From positions 1 through 23,096 of the forward strand of contig JACVRA010000475.1 of the NCBI GenBank assembly GCA_019828545.1: DNA of 23,096 nucleotides, written 5' to 3'. How positions within the stretch are numbered: the first letter of the stretch is position 1; each line of letters starts with the position of its first letter. Origin of the DNA: Paracamarosporium sp. OC-R06-R3 (taxonomy: Eukaryota; Ascomycota; Dothideomycetes; Pleosporales; Didymosphaeriaceae). Position numbers and translations under genes: made by a program. This document shows positions 9,961 to 20,243 of this stretch, piece by piece. The notes under the pieces were generated by a model. That model made no database searches. It saw nothing but the letters and a program-made list of their open reading frames with translations, and was not told the origin of the DNA.

Positions 9961-10990
9961 TTGTGGGCAGTCTCGCCACCCACAGAAATGCCATCACTTA
10001 GACTCACGGTAGTATGATCAAAGTGGTTTTCGTAAGATAGAATATACGGGTAGGGTCAGGAAATTGTGCTACATTTGAAAAGAAGATAAGATAAACACAC
10101 TCTTCGGTTTGTAATTTGGATCACAGTCGTGTAATTTTACGTATTCAAAGGTAACTAAATAGTATAGTTGTGGATTATGAAAATTTGTTCAGTTCAGTAA
10201 CTAATCTTTCAGACTGGCTTTCCTCAGGGAAGAAATGTGACCACAGTGACGAAAGATATAGTTTTGTGACAAAGTGCTGACCTTTGCCTAGTAACTGACA
10301 ATGGGCCAAATGCCAACGTCTTGGCCTCAATTAGGATTAATTGACAATGTGAGACACTCTAGGGCTATTTATGCCACCTAGGGCCAATCTGGCCCAATCA
10401 GGCGCAAGATGGCAGTACCAATACATGAATACAGCGTTCCTGAACGGGCGTCTGACACTTAATTTCTAACCTTATTATACTTCAGTCTAATAACTTCCAT
10501 CACGAAACATTCCATATTTTCAATAACATACTCCATCGACTTGTTATTATAATCGATGGGTTTCTTCTTTGGAGTAGCTTTCAACCTCTTCAACCTCTCA
10601 TCCTACAGATGCTTATGATGTGGATCCGCTATTGAATCGAATAAAAAACAAATGTGTCGAGGTATCTATTCGCGGCGTTTCCATTCAGGATGAACAGAGG
10701 TGCTTTACCGTGCAACCACGCACTGCCATCGTTACTTGGGGGTACGCTCTTGTTGTAAGAATGGGAGAAATTGATCGCGTATAAGAACGTGTTGAGGTAG
10801 ATAGGATTGTCAGTACAGTGACCGACGCATGCGATTTCGTATTGCATTGTGATCAGACTATACCGGTCGGTGCCTGCATAGCCTGCGAATGATGGCAACC
10901 TACTTCAGGTTGCTTTTAGTTCCAGAGGTACTGACGCGTGAGTGTTGAACGAAGGCGTTGCGATTCTATGTCTTACGGACTGCCGCATAG
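9961..10990. other. no supported gene
   Basis: A minus-strand frame at 10898-10629 (TTG start, 89 codons, containing CTDNPIYLNTFLYAINFSHS) looks protein-like, but it has no ATG and no recognised motif. It could be an exon of a decayed gene. The rest shows nothing. Confidence 0.35.
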
Positions 10991-11149
10991 CTCTGCAGCC
11001 TGCAAAGTGAGATACTCGACTTCTCTGAGGTATGAATCCTCGCTATCCTCATTAAACTATGCATTTGCAACGACTCCAAAGGACTATAGATGACCAAAAC
11101 TATATAAACCCACAGATTAGCAACGGTACAGCATTCAGTACGTAGCTCC
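10991..11149 (+). repeat. dispersed repeat, diverged copy 3
   Basis: This segment shares ctctgcagcctg, the block around actcgac, tttgcaa-gact-cc and ggtacagcattcagt with copies 1 and 2, in the same order and orientation. It is much more diverged, mostly by transitions, and its right end cannot be placed exactly. Confidence 0.5.
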
Positions 11150-11298
11150 AACTCCCAAGCCTGGAGCCCACTCGATAGAGATGATTAGAGGAACCAGACC
11201 TCGGCCCCTGCACACAGAGAGTTATGCCATATATACAGAAATTTGTACAGGAGCATGCCTCATATAGAGTAGGCGTCGGCAATACTCTATTTATGTAG

Positions 11299-11583
11299 GA
11301 CGGCGCCTCTCCTCATAGAGCGTTGGCGCCGAAGTAATATTTCCATGCCCACGTTACATAATTGCTATGGTGACTAGTGAACTCACCCGACTTTAATCCC
11401 ATCGAAGATATATGGGGGTTGCTTGAAAGACGAGTGCAGCATCGATTCCCTACTTCCAAAGCTAGATTACGATCAATTATCGAGCAGGAGCGAGCCAAAA
11501 CCACACATTGAATTATTAGCCAGTATATTGAGAGAGAACACTGCTAGGCAATGCCCCACGCGAAAGGGGGTCATACGCTATAC
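11299..11583 (+). pseudogene. Tc1/mariner transposase C-terminal relic (DGxxPHRA type)
   Basis: One continuous frame with several stops reads DGASPHRALAPK, then NSPDFNPIEDIWGLLERRVQ, then HRFPTSKARLRSIIEQE, then AMPHAKGGHTLY. These match the second catalytic aspartate block, the PDxNPIExxWGLLxRR block holding the third acidic residue, and the terminal AKGGHT motif of Tc1/mariner DDE transposases. The N-terminal helix-turn-helix part and the first catalytic Asp are absent, and repeat copy 3 lies where they would be expected. Stops such as TAG at 11536-11558 and TGA in the body show it is dead. It belongs to a different subfamily from the relic at 15601-16587. Confidence 0.8.
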
Positions 11584-12679
11584 CGAGTCATTTCTATCGA
11601 CTAGATTCGTGTATGGAATACGCTTCAATCTAGTTAATGTAAGAAACTTTCTATGACCCTTGCCTTGTATGACCACCCCCTGTAACCTATACGCGGACGA
11701 ATTGGAGAATCAGACGAAGTCATCGCATCGTCTAATACTGAACTTAGGCTCTAAGAGGAACTTTTGCTAACAATTTAGTTTTTATTCTCAAGAAGTACGC
11801 CAACAACGCTGACGTCGATGCTAAGCGTAAACAAATGTCATTATCTTGAATGACCACTGTCTATCAAGGCCGCTGATTTGAGTTGCTTTAGAACCCTAGG
11901 TTGAAAGTTGGTATGAGGCTGTATAGCATCGTAAGGTAGTTGAGTTGTTCTCAGCAGCGCTGAGCCAAGTATCCACCACTACCTATCTATCTTCACAGAG
12001 ACCCCCTTTCATGTACTCTCCTGTTTTCTAATTGGTCCTCCGCATTCGTCCTAGTCAACCTCCACAGTGCCAACCTTGGACTCCAACCAGGGCTATAGCT
12101 GAGTTTCTTTGAGCGACTATTGAATTTAATATTGATTACTACAACACGGGGCGATGCATGTGATAGCTCGTCCATCAGTCATAAAGTGTATAGGATTACG
12201 AGCCACTGGCCTTGTTTAGCATGCATAATCCTCTTCTCTTTGGACTTCACTTACAATCCTCTATTCCCTAATGGCTCCAACGTCACACCCACAGGTATTT
12301 TACTCCGATATAAAAGCCCTTGTTCCGTCTTGCTTGTCTCGTTTGTTCGCAATCTGGCATTAATACACGAAAAGCTTCAACAGTCATAGATATTCTATTG
12401 GTAAGCTTCTCCTCTGAATCTACACCATAAAACCTACGACCAATAGACTATCAATAACGTCTTGTCGCATGCTTTGCAAACGATAAGGTCGCTCTCTTTC
12501 AGATCGAACGGCCCTATCGACTACTTTAGACCAGAAAGAGCGAGATGAGTCTTTAATTTTATTATTCACACACAATAGCCTTAATCTTCGCATCTGCGTC
12601 AATACTGATCACGAACAGAATTTCGGATAAACAAAACAAGTTGGCTTATACAGAGCTTACAAAAGTAAAAGGATCGGAA
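11584..12679. other. intergenic, upstream region of the methyltransferase
   Basis: No gene is supported. A frame at 12120-12389 (+, TTG start) and one at 12602-12420 (-) lack motifs. Confidence 0.4.
12309..12316 (+). promoter_or_regulatory. possible TATA element for the methyltransferase
   Basis: TATAAAAG is followed by a pyrimidine-rich stretch (cccttgttccgtcttgct), typical of fungal core promoters. It lies about 365 nt before the ATG, which would imply a long 5' UTR, so the link is tentative. Confidence 0.2.
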
Positions 12680-14110
12680 ATGATAACCGAACAGACCCCG
12701 AGGGCAATCGATCTCAATACTGCGACGCAGGCTTGTAACTTTGATGCCGTTAGTAAATTGTTGGACCATATGCTAGAATATAGAGGGAAACTAGTCCCTA
12801 GAGATGAAAACATGCGTATCGCCCTGCTTAAGAAAGCAAAAGGTCTCGTGAGAGCTCTCGAGTCTCCGCATGAGATCATGATTGAACATCTTTGGGCCCA
12901 GGTGTGTCAAACACCAAACATACACACGTGTACTAACGGTTCATAAAGCCCACTTGCCTTGCTGCCATTACGGCTTGTTATATCATGGGTGTATTCCACG
13001 TGATGGCCAACGAAGGTCGGCCGCTAAAGACTATGGATATCGCTGTGAATGTGGGAGCCAATGAGGACATCCTCGGTAAGCAAGTTCTCCAGACCCTCAT
13101 GCTCTAGAATGCTTAATTCGGTTAGCTCGTCTGCTGAAGCATGTCGCCGCTATGGGTTACGTAAAGGAAACGGAGGCCGGCAGCTTTGCACCGACAAACT
13201 TCTCAAATGCTTTGACCATTCCAACAATTGGCGAAGGGTACCCTTGCTTGTGGGTATCACCATGCATCCCTAGAAAGTGACTGACACACCTAGTTTGAAC
13301 GGCCTCTTGCCGGCAGTTCTCCATTTTCCGGAGTATGTGACGCGGAAAACCGATTCGCCATCAATGGGGGTACAAATGGGCCCGTATCAATCTGCTTTCA
13401 AAACAGAGAAAAACATGTTCCAGTACCTAACCGCTAACCCGCCTCTTGGTCAGCAATTCAACTATCACATGGGTGGTTACCGTGGGGGAAAACCAACCTG
13501 GATGGAGTTCTATCCTGTCAGAGAAAGATTACTCCAAGGCATGGACGACTCGGCCAATGCTACTCTACTAGTCGATATTGGTGGGTCCTTGGGCCATGAT
13601 ATACGAGAATTTGCGTACGTGAAAAGCTCTTCTTCTAAGACATCCACTCACACGAAGGCCAGTACAAAGTATCCCGAGGCTTCGGGTCGTCTAGTACTAC
13701 AGGACCTTCCAGCTATCATTGACGATGTACAGAACCTGCCTGCAAATGTCACATGTATGAAGTATGATTTTCACACTCAACAGCCAGTGGAGGGTGCCCG
13801 CGCGTACTACCTACATTCTGTTCTCCACGACTGGCCAGATGAGATATGCAAGAAAATTCTGAAACAGGTGGCTCGTGCTATGAAAACGGGTTACAGCAAA
13901 CTGCTCATCAATGAGCACATCATACGAAACCAGGATGCAGATTGGCAAGTTACTGCACTGGACATCATGATGGCGACGCTGCTCTCGTCGAAAGAGAGAA
14001 CTGAGAAGGATTGGTTCGCTCTATTGGAATCGTCAGGATTAGGGTTCAAGATCACGGGCATCTGGAGCAAAGAGGGAACAGAAAGCCTTATCGAGTGCGA
14101 GCTGAGTTGA
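12680..14110 (+). CDS. SAM-dependent O-methyltransferase (COMT-like, fungal secondary metabolism type), 5 exons, about 413 aa
   Basis: The ATG is at 12680. Exons are 12680-12901, 12949-13075, 13126-13249, 13294-13614 and 13663-14110. The introns (47, 50, 44 and 48 nt) have donors GTGTGT, GTAAGC, GTGGGT and GTACGT; branch-like sites include actaac and ctgac. The joined protein follows the fungal O-methyltransferase layout. It has an N-terminal helical and winged-helix dimerisation region (DILARLLKHVAAMGYV, SFAPTNFSNAL), then the SAM-binding motif DIGGSLGH (residues 252-259), LVLQDLP, a general-base histidine in LHDWPD (His320), and a C-terminal DWFALLESSGL block. It should transfer methyl from SAM to a hydroxyl of a phenolic or polyketide substrate, which the sequence does not identify. 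All key residues are present, so it is probably active. No polyketide synthase or other pathway gene is adjacent. Confidence 0.9.
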
Positions 14111-14360
14111 GCTGAGTTTACCATGTAGACGTGTAAGATGATGATTTTGTTGAGTGATTTGGTTCCGTGGAACTCGCGAAAACATGTAAGATTCAGCTTA
14201 TAGGACACCCTACTACCTGGGCTGATGGAGCACAGATAAAGCCCCAAAGTGTCCGCGTGTTGACATAGCTGGGGCTCTTGCCGTGATGGTTTTGGAAGGA
14301 TATCAGAAACGACATTATTTCGGAGTTGTCTGTGGAGGTGTCTGTGGGAGAATTGCAAGG
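14111..14360. other. 3' flank of the methyltransferase
   Basis: Contains the presumed 3' UTR and terminator. No conserved element is recognised. Confidence 0.4.
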
Positions 14361-14562
14361 CTCTGCAGCCTGTACAGTGAAACATTCGACTGTCACCTTA
14401 CCATGACTCCTCACTATTCTCACCAAACCAAGCTTTTGCAATGACCCCCAAAGTCGTTGTCTCCTACAAGCTTAACAGCTTAGTAAAGGTACAGCATCCA
14501 GTGCGCAGCTCTGCTGTGGTACTGACTCATCAGGGTCCCACGCTAGGCCAACACCAACTCGA
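14361..14562 (+). repeat. dispersed repeat, copy 2
   Basis: Direct-orientation partner of 3996-4204, and of the weaker copy at 10991-11149. It begins ctctgcagcctgtacagtga and ends caacaccaactcga. It is the more compact copy. It starts about 250 nt after the methyltransferase stop codon. No terminal inverted repeats or target-site duplications could be defined, so the element class is unknown (MITE, solo LTR fragment or SINE are all possible). Confidence 0.75.
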
Positions 14563-15600
14563 CCAATTCAGCTATATTGCACTGTTTTCCTGTCTTAGAG
14601 AGTTCTAGTCCTGTAAGTCTATATTCTTGACTTTACAAATAAGGTGTAACTGTTGAATGGACTCTATTAGTCCTACATATCATGATATGACAGGATAGAG
14701 CTTGTACGATTGTACGGGTGAGAAAAGGGTCTGTATTCTATTCAGGTCTTGTCTGTCTTTCTATCGTACGGAGGAAAAGGGGTGATATTGATTTGATCCT
14801 CGTGCACGGTGACCATGTCCCGTGCCCCTGCCCTGTGCGGTATCCCGCGACCGCCGCCACTTGATCTAAAACATTTAGTAGCTGCCCGTACTACGTACGG
14901 ACAGTAACTAAATTAATAGACGTGAGAAGACGACTACAAGCAAACCAGTAAGAATTAAATAGTTCAGGTTATAGAAAGTACCAGAATTAAGCATCTCACG
15001 ATACCTTAGTCAGCCTTTACAACTTTCATTCATACGTTGATTCTCTATATTTTAGCATATTGAAATTGAAAATCCATCTATCCGACTTTTCCAGCTTAAT
15101 CTGTGTATGGCACCTTTATGTCTTTTATTAGTCCTTGTTTCACCTTCCCTTCGATTCCCTCTTTCTCTTTCCGTGATTTCTGAGGGGCATCTCAAGCTTC
15201 CCATGCCAAAATTCCCGTCTATGCTCTTCAATCCAAGACCTCTCAATAGATTCTACCCAAAGTCTAAGCACCATCAAGGTTGTTTTTTTGACATGGGACA
15301 TGGAATATAATGGAAGTATCCTTCTCTTCGACCTTAATTTGAGCTTTTTCTAACTTCGCGATGTTCCCATAACCCATGGTAGGCCAACCAAGAAGCCGAG
15401 TTTCCAAGAGATTCCTTTTAATTAATACAGGGCAGATGCGTTCCCGAACTAGACGTCCATATTATGTTTCAAACCGGATCGCGGGGTCCTTGTCTAGGTC
15501 TATGTCCTGGTCTGAAACTCACTTGTATAGGTCGACCTACCTATTACCAATGATAGGAGGGCATGAGATCCATTATCCTACCATCACGCGTGGTAGATCT
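14563..15600. other. no supported gene
   Basis: Holds the hairpin at 14873-14913 and a pyrimidine-rich stretch at about 15110-15180. Frames at 15107-15310 (+) and 15376-15753 (+) have no motifs, and the latter runs antisense to the transposase relic. Confidence 0.4.
14873..14913. repeat. imperfect inverted repeat (hairpin)
   Basis: Arms of 19 nt (14873-14891 and 14895-14913) are complementary except for three positions and are separated by 3 nt. The core is ccgtac-tac-gtacgg. It could be the remnant of a foldback or MITE terminus. Confidence 0.6.
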
Positions 15601-16587
15601 CTACTTGACGTTGACAGAGTACTTATTAAGATCGGGAGAATAAGGAGGGAAATTCACTGTCCAGATCCCGTGATTTCCCAAAAAGTCATATGTGTGATTT
15701 GCTGTATAGATCCTTACGTTATCCTGCATGAATCTCTCTCCTGGCCTATATGAATTGAAGAGGCCTTGTTCGAGAGCTGTAGTATAGCTTTGAGCTGAGT
15801 AGCCTTGGTGTTGAGCCTCAGGATCTCTCTCCATAATAATCAGTGGCGATCGCTTCATATGGCCGTTATGATCGATCCATATGCTGGCCCATACTATCTA
15901 CTGAGGTGGCCGACTTGTAGATACAGTAATAATCATAGGAGGATGCCATTTCTCGTATGGATATCGAAACACCCACTCAGCGTTATTACCTCTGCCCTTT
16001 TAAACAGAGCACTCATTACTGAACCGAAAAGGTACTACTAGTCGCCAGCGAATATTTGCGTACTCACGGCAGAACTTTAGACGTAATTGAGCTGTTGCTC
16101 TATTGATTTTGGGCCGTATCTTCGCCCTTAAGTTGCTAAGTCTTTGCTCCTTGAGGGCCTTGTACAGTGTATTGTATGAGAAGTCCTTCCTAAGGTGTGC
16201 CTCCTTAATGAGCTTTTGATAGATGATCTTAGGCGTTTTCCGTACAGCTCTTAATAGGATACATTTCTCACGCCTCGTCAGCTTAGGAGGCTAGCCTAAG
16301 CGATTTCTAGATACGTTGCTGCCTGTTTTGTTGTATTGATCGATGGTATCGCGTATACACTTTGCCGAACAGAGAGACTCCTTAGCCAACTCTGCTGTTA
16401 TCGCACCAGTCTCAGCCTTCGAAACAATTGAGTTTCGCAACCTTTTCGTTAATTCACCACCTGCGACGCTATTTGCGCTAATTTCTGAGCCGGAAGCTCT
16501 CCTATCGGTTGAGCTATGGTTAGTAGGAGCAGACGTATTTTTCGGAGATGGAATAGCGCCGATGATGCAGATTAAAGACTCTTCACA
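15601..16587 (-). pseudogene. Tc1/mariner transposase relic (DD34E type), 3'-truncated
   Basis: On the minus strand a single frame runs from 16587 to a stop at 15603-15601 with no net frameshift but three stops: TAG 16293-16291, TAA 16002-16000 and TAG 15900-15898. The last two are explained by CAA/CAG to TAA/TAG. The order of domains is a helix-turn-helix region (AKESLCSAKCIRDTID), PPKLTRRE, a linker, the first catalytic block FSNECSV (Asp replaced by Asn at 16017-16015), WHPPMI, RFMQDNVRIYTANHTYDFL (second Asp) and FPPYSPDLN. The sequence then departs from the family just before the PIExxW block that would hold the third acidic residue, so the C-terminus is lost. The element is inactive. 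A gtagta-gtc-tactac palindrome at 16592-16606 just upstream may be part of its terminus, but no matching left terminal repeat was found. Confidence 0.85.
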
Positions 16588-17360
16588 TTAGTAGTAGTCT
16601 ACTACGCTATCCGCTATTATTCAGCCTTGGCACTTGCTGAACGCCCTTTCTTTTCCTTATCTCTAAATTGTGGTTATGTCTAATATCCACACCGTTGGTC
16701 TCCTCTATCCCTTCTAATATCATTGTATGATCCGTTGTGTAAAATGTGTTATAGTAGTCTAGCACCTTTTATGGTTGTTCGTTCAAGCACACATCTGATA
16801 TTCCTCGGATTTGGCACAGCATCATGGAAAAAGACATCAAGATTCTCAGTCCATCAGACTTTGGCAACATGGAGCAGACCCTAAGGTTCTAGCGCGCCTA
16901 ACATGGCTACATCAAGATGCGCATTTCCGACCAAATGCTACAGCTCAGTAGTCTAAAAAGGTTCGCACGATGCTATCTTTCCATAATGCGCAAATGAGCT
17001 TCTCTGTGCTGGTAGGAGACCGCGACTTTGCAAGGGGAGCAGCTAAATCATACCCCATCCGTAGCCATAGTGCATCCCACCTACTGACCATCTAAATTAA
17101 GGTAAGATAGAGCTAAGCCAAAAGTAGATAATTTAAAACTATGCTAGAAGTACTAATCTCAAAAAAGGGTGAAGTTCTTGGAACCCTCTCTTTTTGTTCA
17201 ATTTTTTATTCATGTTTATCGCAACGTTCGTTACTATCACAGAAGTTTAATAAACGGCTTCTTTTAAGTGTTAACTCAGCAAAAAACAAGAAGTGATAAA
17301 GTCGGTATACACACTGTTTTCCATTAGAATCTTCCACCTGAATCAATGCACCCCCGGTAG
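16588..17360. other. no supported gene
   Basis: The octamer agtagtct occurs near 16594, 16755 and 16946. At about 17161-17197, aaaaaagggt and accctctcttttt form a loose inverted repeat. Nothing coding is supported. Confidence 0.35.
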
Positions 17361-17621
17361 AACCCAAGGGTGCGGCTTCATCGCGCGAATCGAAGAGATC
17401 TATCGAAAATCAAATGGCTTCTCGATCGAATCGACGAATGTGGGCTTGGATAGATTTGTGGCATGATTGATGACCAGTATCTAGAGTTGGGATATAGCCT
17501 CAGAACCGCTGTCATGTCTGTCCTGAAACTACAACTTATCAGCGACAACCGAACTCTGGTCGGACAACAATCGCACAGATCATATAAAGTAACATACAAT
17601 AACTCCATCTCCATCTATTGA
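17361..17621 (+). pseudogene. short coding relic with one internal TAG, unrecognised
   Basis: A frame open from a TAG at 17358-17360 to a TGA at 17619-17621, broken once near 17448. It reads DLSKIKWLLDRIDECGLG and, after the stop, MIDDQYLELGYSLRTAVMS. It is protein-like but matches no family I know. It may be one exon of a decayed gene. Confidence 0.2.
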
Positions 17622-19577
17622 TGCTAATAAGAAGTAATGATCTTCCTATGAGACATTAGCTGCAAGTCGGGATGAACAAGGTCGGAATAGGCATCACACC
17701 TACTCGCATCATGCTAGGCTGTCGAGCGTACTCGGACGGATGATGTGAAGTGAAGTGGCATCTCCGCCACCGTGCACGATACCACTAACTCGACCGTTAT
17801 CTTGTTACACCCGACTTGGGTCTAACGAGGGTGCGACAATGTGGAATCCAAGTGCGCTGCCCCTCACCGTGCGACGGAAGATTGAATCCCTCATACCCAC
17901 CCTTGGCCAGCGGGTGAAGGTTAGCACTCAGCTCGATACGCGCACCCTCTACTAACACGACACTATTTAGTGTACATACCGTACATCTCTTTATCATCCG
18001 GCCCCATCTGCATGGACGCGCTGCTTATTCGTCTCTAGCACAGCACGCAGGCGGGAACATGATGGATGGTCTTGTTGGCATAGCCTAACAAGTCATATCG
18101 GGGATTCGCACAGCAGTGTATCGTCATGGATCCTGGATATTCATGGATATGAACTGGACAGGAGCAGGAGAATGTTCTTGCAATTCACAAATGTTGCAAG
18201 GATGGTCGATACTTTGCTAGTATCAGGTTAAGTTACTCTCCAAGTAGTTGAACTGCACACGATCTTGCGTTGTCAGTTGCTGGGCAAAGGACGCCCGGGT
18301 ATATTGCTGAGGTGTTAGTTGTGCATTCTCGTTGGGAGTGCGAGCTTCTTTGGGAACGAGAAGTAGCCGTTTTGGTAATGGGGGCCAGACTACAGGCCCA
18401 AAAGTCCGTTCGATGTCTCGTTCTTACCCTGATAGTAACTCTGTCCAATTTCATTTGCTCGAAATTCTCCCCGTAGAAAACCTGCTTTTATAAGTGTTCG
18501 CTTCGACGGTTCGCGGGATGCGGTGATAGAGGATTCCAGCAAAGCGTCAACAGGCGAATTGACAAGGCCGAATGCTCAAGTGTTGATGTGCGGGGAGATA
18601 TTTTAAGGTGCAATATAGTGCTGTGGTGCTATTGTGGGTGCTGGAGGACGTTAACGCGACTCTGCGCTGAGAGTGTTGGGTCATCCCGTCGCCCTGGGGG
18701 CAAATGTGCGAGCCTCGGCAATGGCGACTCTGTCGTCGGCTCCCGTCGCGTCCATCATGTTAGATGCAGCCAGGCCGCACAAACACATCATTCATCCGTA
18801 CAACTCTTTCAGAGGCGAGGCGTGCCATCAAATGTACGGCTCCCATCTGCAGCAGTAGGGCTCGCCATTTCCCATGCGTTGTCTACGCGCTACATTTTAC
18901 ATACCTGTTTGGAGGACACGAGGATAGAGATCGCGGGAAGACGGTTTTTTGGGCAGGTGCGCTTGTCCCCTGCCCGCATATGTCGCATGGCGCACAGGCT
19001 AGCGCATCGCCGTCCCTAACAAAAACGTAAGGTCATCATGCCAAGAAGCGGGCATAACCACACGTAATCTGCGAGCCCTAGGTGCAAAGTACGCTAGCTC
19101 AGGTGTATTGTCACAATTTATTATCATACCTGAAGCCATTCGGCGCGCTTTTTGTCCCAGGTAGTTTTCCCACATTCGCCAGCTGTGAAAATCTTCAGCG
19201 TCACGCACTCTCCTCCGAAACCGATCTCACTCTGCGCCTATATATAGCTTCTCTGCCTCGTACTTTCCCCATTGCCTAGCACCCAGCACGCTAAATAACC
19301 TGCCCACAACTTGCTTACAAAGTCCTCTACCTCCTGCTAGCTACTGGCGGCTTCCGACTGGGATTGCTGCCACTGCCCGTCTCTCCCCGCATCGATTGCG
19401 CCCTGCTGACATCTTCATTGCCATCCATCACTCTGCATAAAAATGCCCATCGCGCTCACGTCTGCATAATCATCGCTCCGCCGCAGGTGCCAATTCGCGG
19501 CTTTGGCGTAAAAAAGAAGGACTACAAAAGGCGCTACACCTGCGCTGTTGGTTTTACGATGTATTACTTCTGAAACA
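17622..19577. other. no supported gene; GC-richer from about 18.2 kb
   Basis: Overlapping open frames in all three phases at 18588-19030 (+) reflect higher GC content rather than one clear gene, and none shows a motif. A TATATATA element at about 19239-19246 is followed by a C/T-rich stretch and could be a core promoter for the small spliced frame at 19578. Confidence 0.35.
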
Positions 19578-19706
19578 ATGCAGCTTGTGAGTAAGTACAC
19601 CCATTTATTTGTCAAATTCCCATATTCTTAGGTCGCTCGTACAGCCGCTAGCGAATGCAGCTTCACCCCTACGCGCCGCTACAACACTGTTTCCGCTCGC
19701 TGCTGA
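19578..19706 (+). CDS. possible spliced 27-codon leader or 5' end of a lost gene
   Basis: ATG CAG CTT is followed at once by a GTGAGT donor. A 45-nt intron (19587-19631, acceptor ttcttag) leads to an exon that reads VARTAASECSFTPTRRYNTV and stops at a TGA (19704-19706). The Arg/Ser/Ala-rich, acid-free start resembles a mitochondrial targeting peptide. It may be the surviving 5' end of a gene whose body was lost, an upstream ORF in a long NLR leader, or coincidence. The first exon is only three codons. Confidence 0.2.
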
Positions 19707-20243
19707 TAGGGGGGTCTAGTGCCCCACCTGCTGCAAGTGGCAAGGCGTCTTGGCTTTATTGATCGCGCTAGTTGCTCTAGTAGACAGTTTTAGGCCCTTC
19801 TTTAGCAGTCACATGTTCTATATGTGGTAGGCACCACCTGAGTGCACGGACTATCGAGTCAACAGACTCGCCCGCTCTTTCCTTCCATCGATAGACTTCT
19901 TACTCAACACACTCTTTTTTGTAGATAGCAATACATGTTATTGTACTTATTGCCTCCCAGGTCACATGTTCTCTGCAGCCTCGCGAGCGATGTACTGCGC
20001 ATGTATGGAGCCACATCTTACCCCGCCCGGGGCTTCATACAGGCTTATCAAAAAATCAGCGACAGGCGGCAGCCTTAGCTCTCGACATCTAGTCACAGCG
20101 TCCTACTAGTATCTAAGCTGGTGCACCTGTTTAACATCCTCTCTGTATGCTAACCATCCATTAGTAGTACGACAACAGCTAGCAAATAGCACTACGCGAC
20201 CAGGCTACGAGACTCAGCCTTGCGAGTCACATTCTCATCACTT
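19707..20243. other. upstream region of the NLR gene
   Basis: Presumed promoter and 5' UTR. The 12-mer gtcacatgttct occurs twice (19808-19819 and 19961-19972), which could be a repeated regulatory site or chance. Confidence 0.35.

Noticed and set aside
13076..13107. Alternative 32-nt intron 2 in the methyltransferase (acceptor ctctag)
   Set aside because: Too short for a fungal intron. The acceptor at 13125 gives a 50-nt intron and the family-typical DILARLLKH junction in the same phase.
15376..15753. 125-codon plus-strand ORF
   Set aside because: Its second half is the antisense of the transposase relic; the first half shows no family signature.
16343..16591. 82-codon plus-strand ORF
   Set aside because: Antisense shadow of the helix-turn-helix region of the Tc1/mariner relic.
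18588..19030. Three overlapping plus-strand ORFs of 61-143 codons
   Set aside because: All three phases are open at once, as expected from local GC content; the translations are Arg/Ser/Cys/His-rich without motifs, and the longest starts with GTG.
20220..20243. TTG start for the NLR ORF
   Set aside because: The ATG at 20244 lies eight codons later and matches the usual distance to the HET motif.
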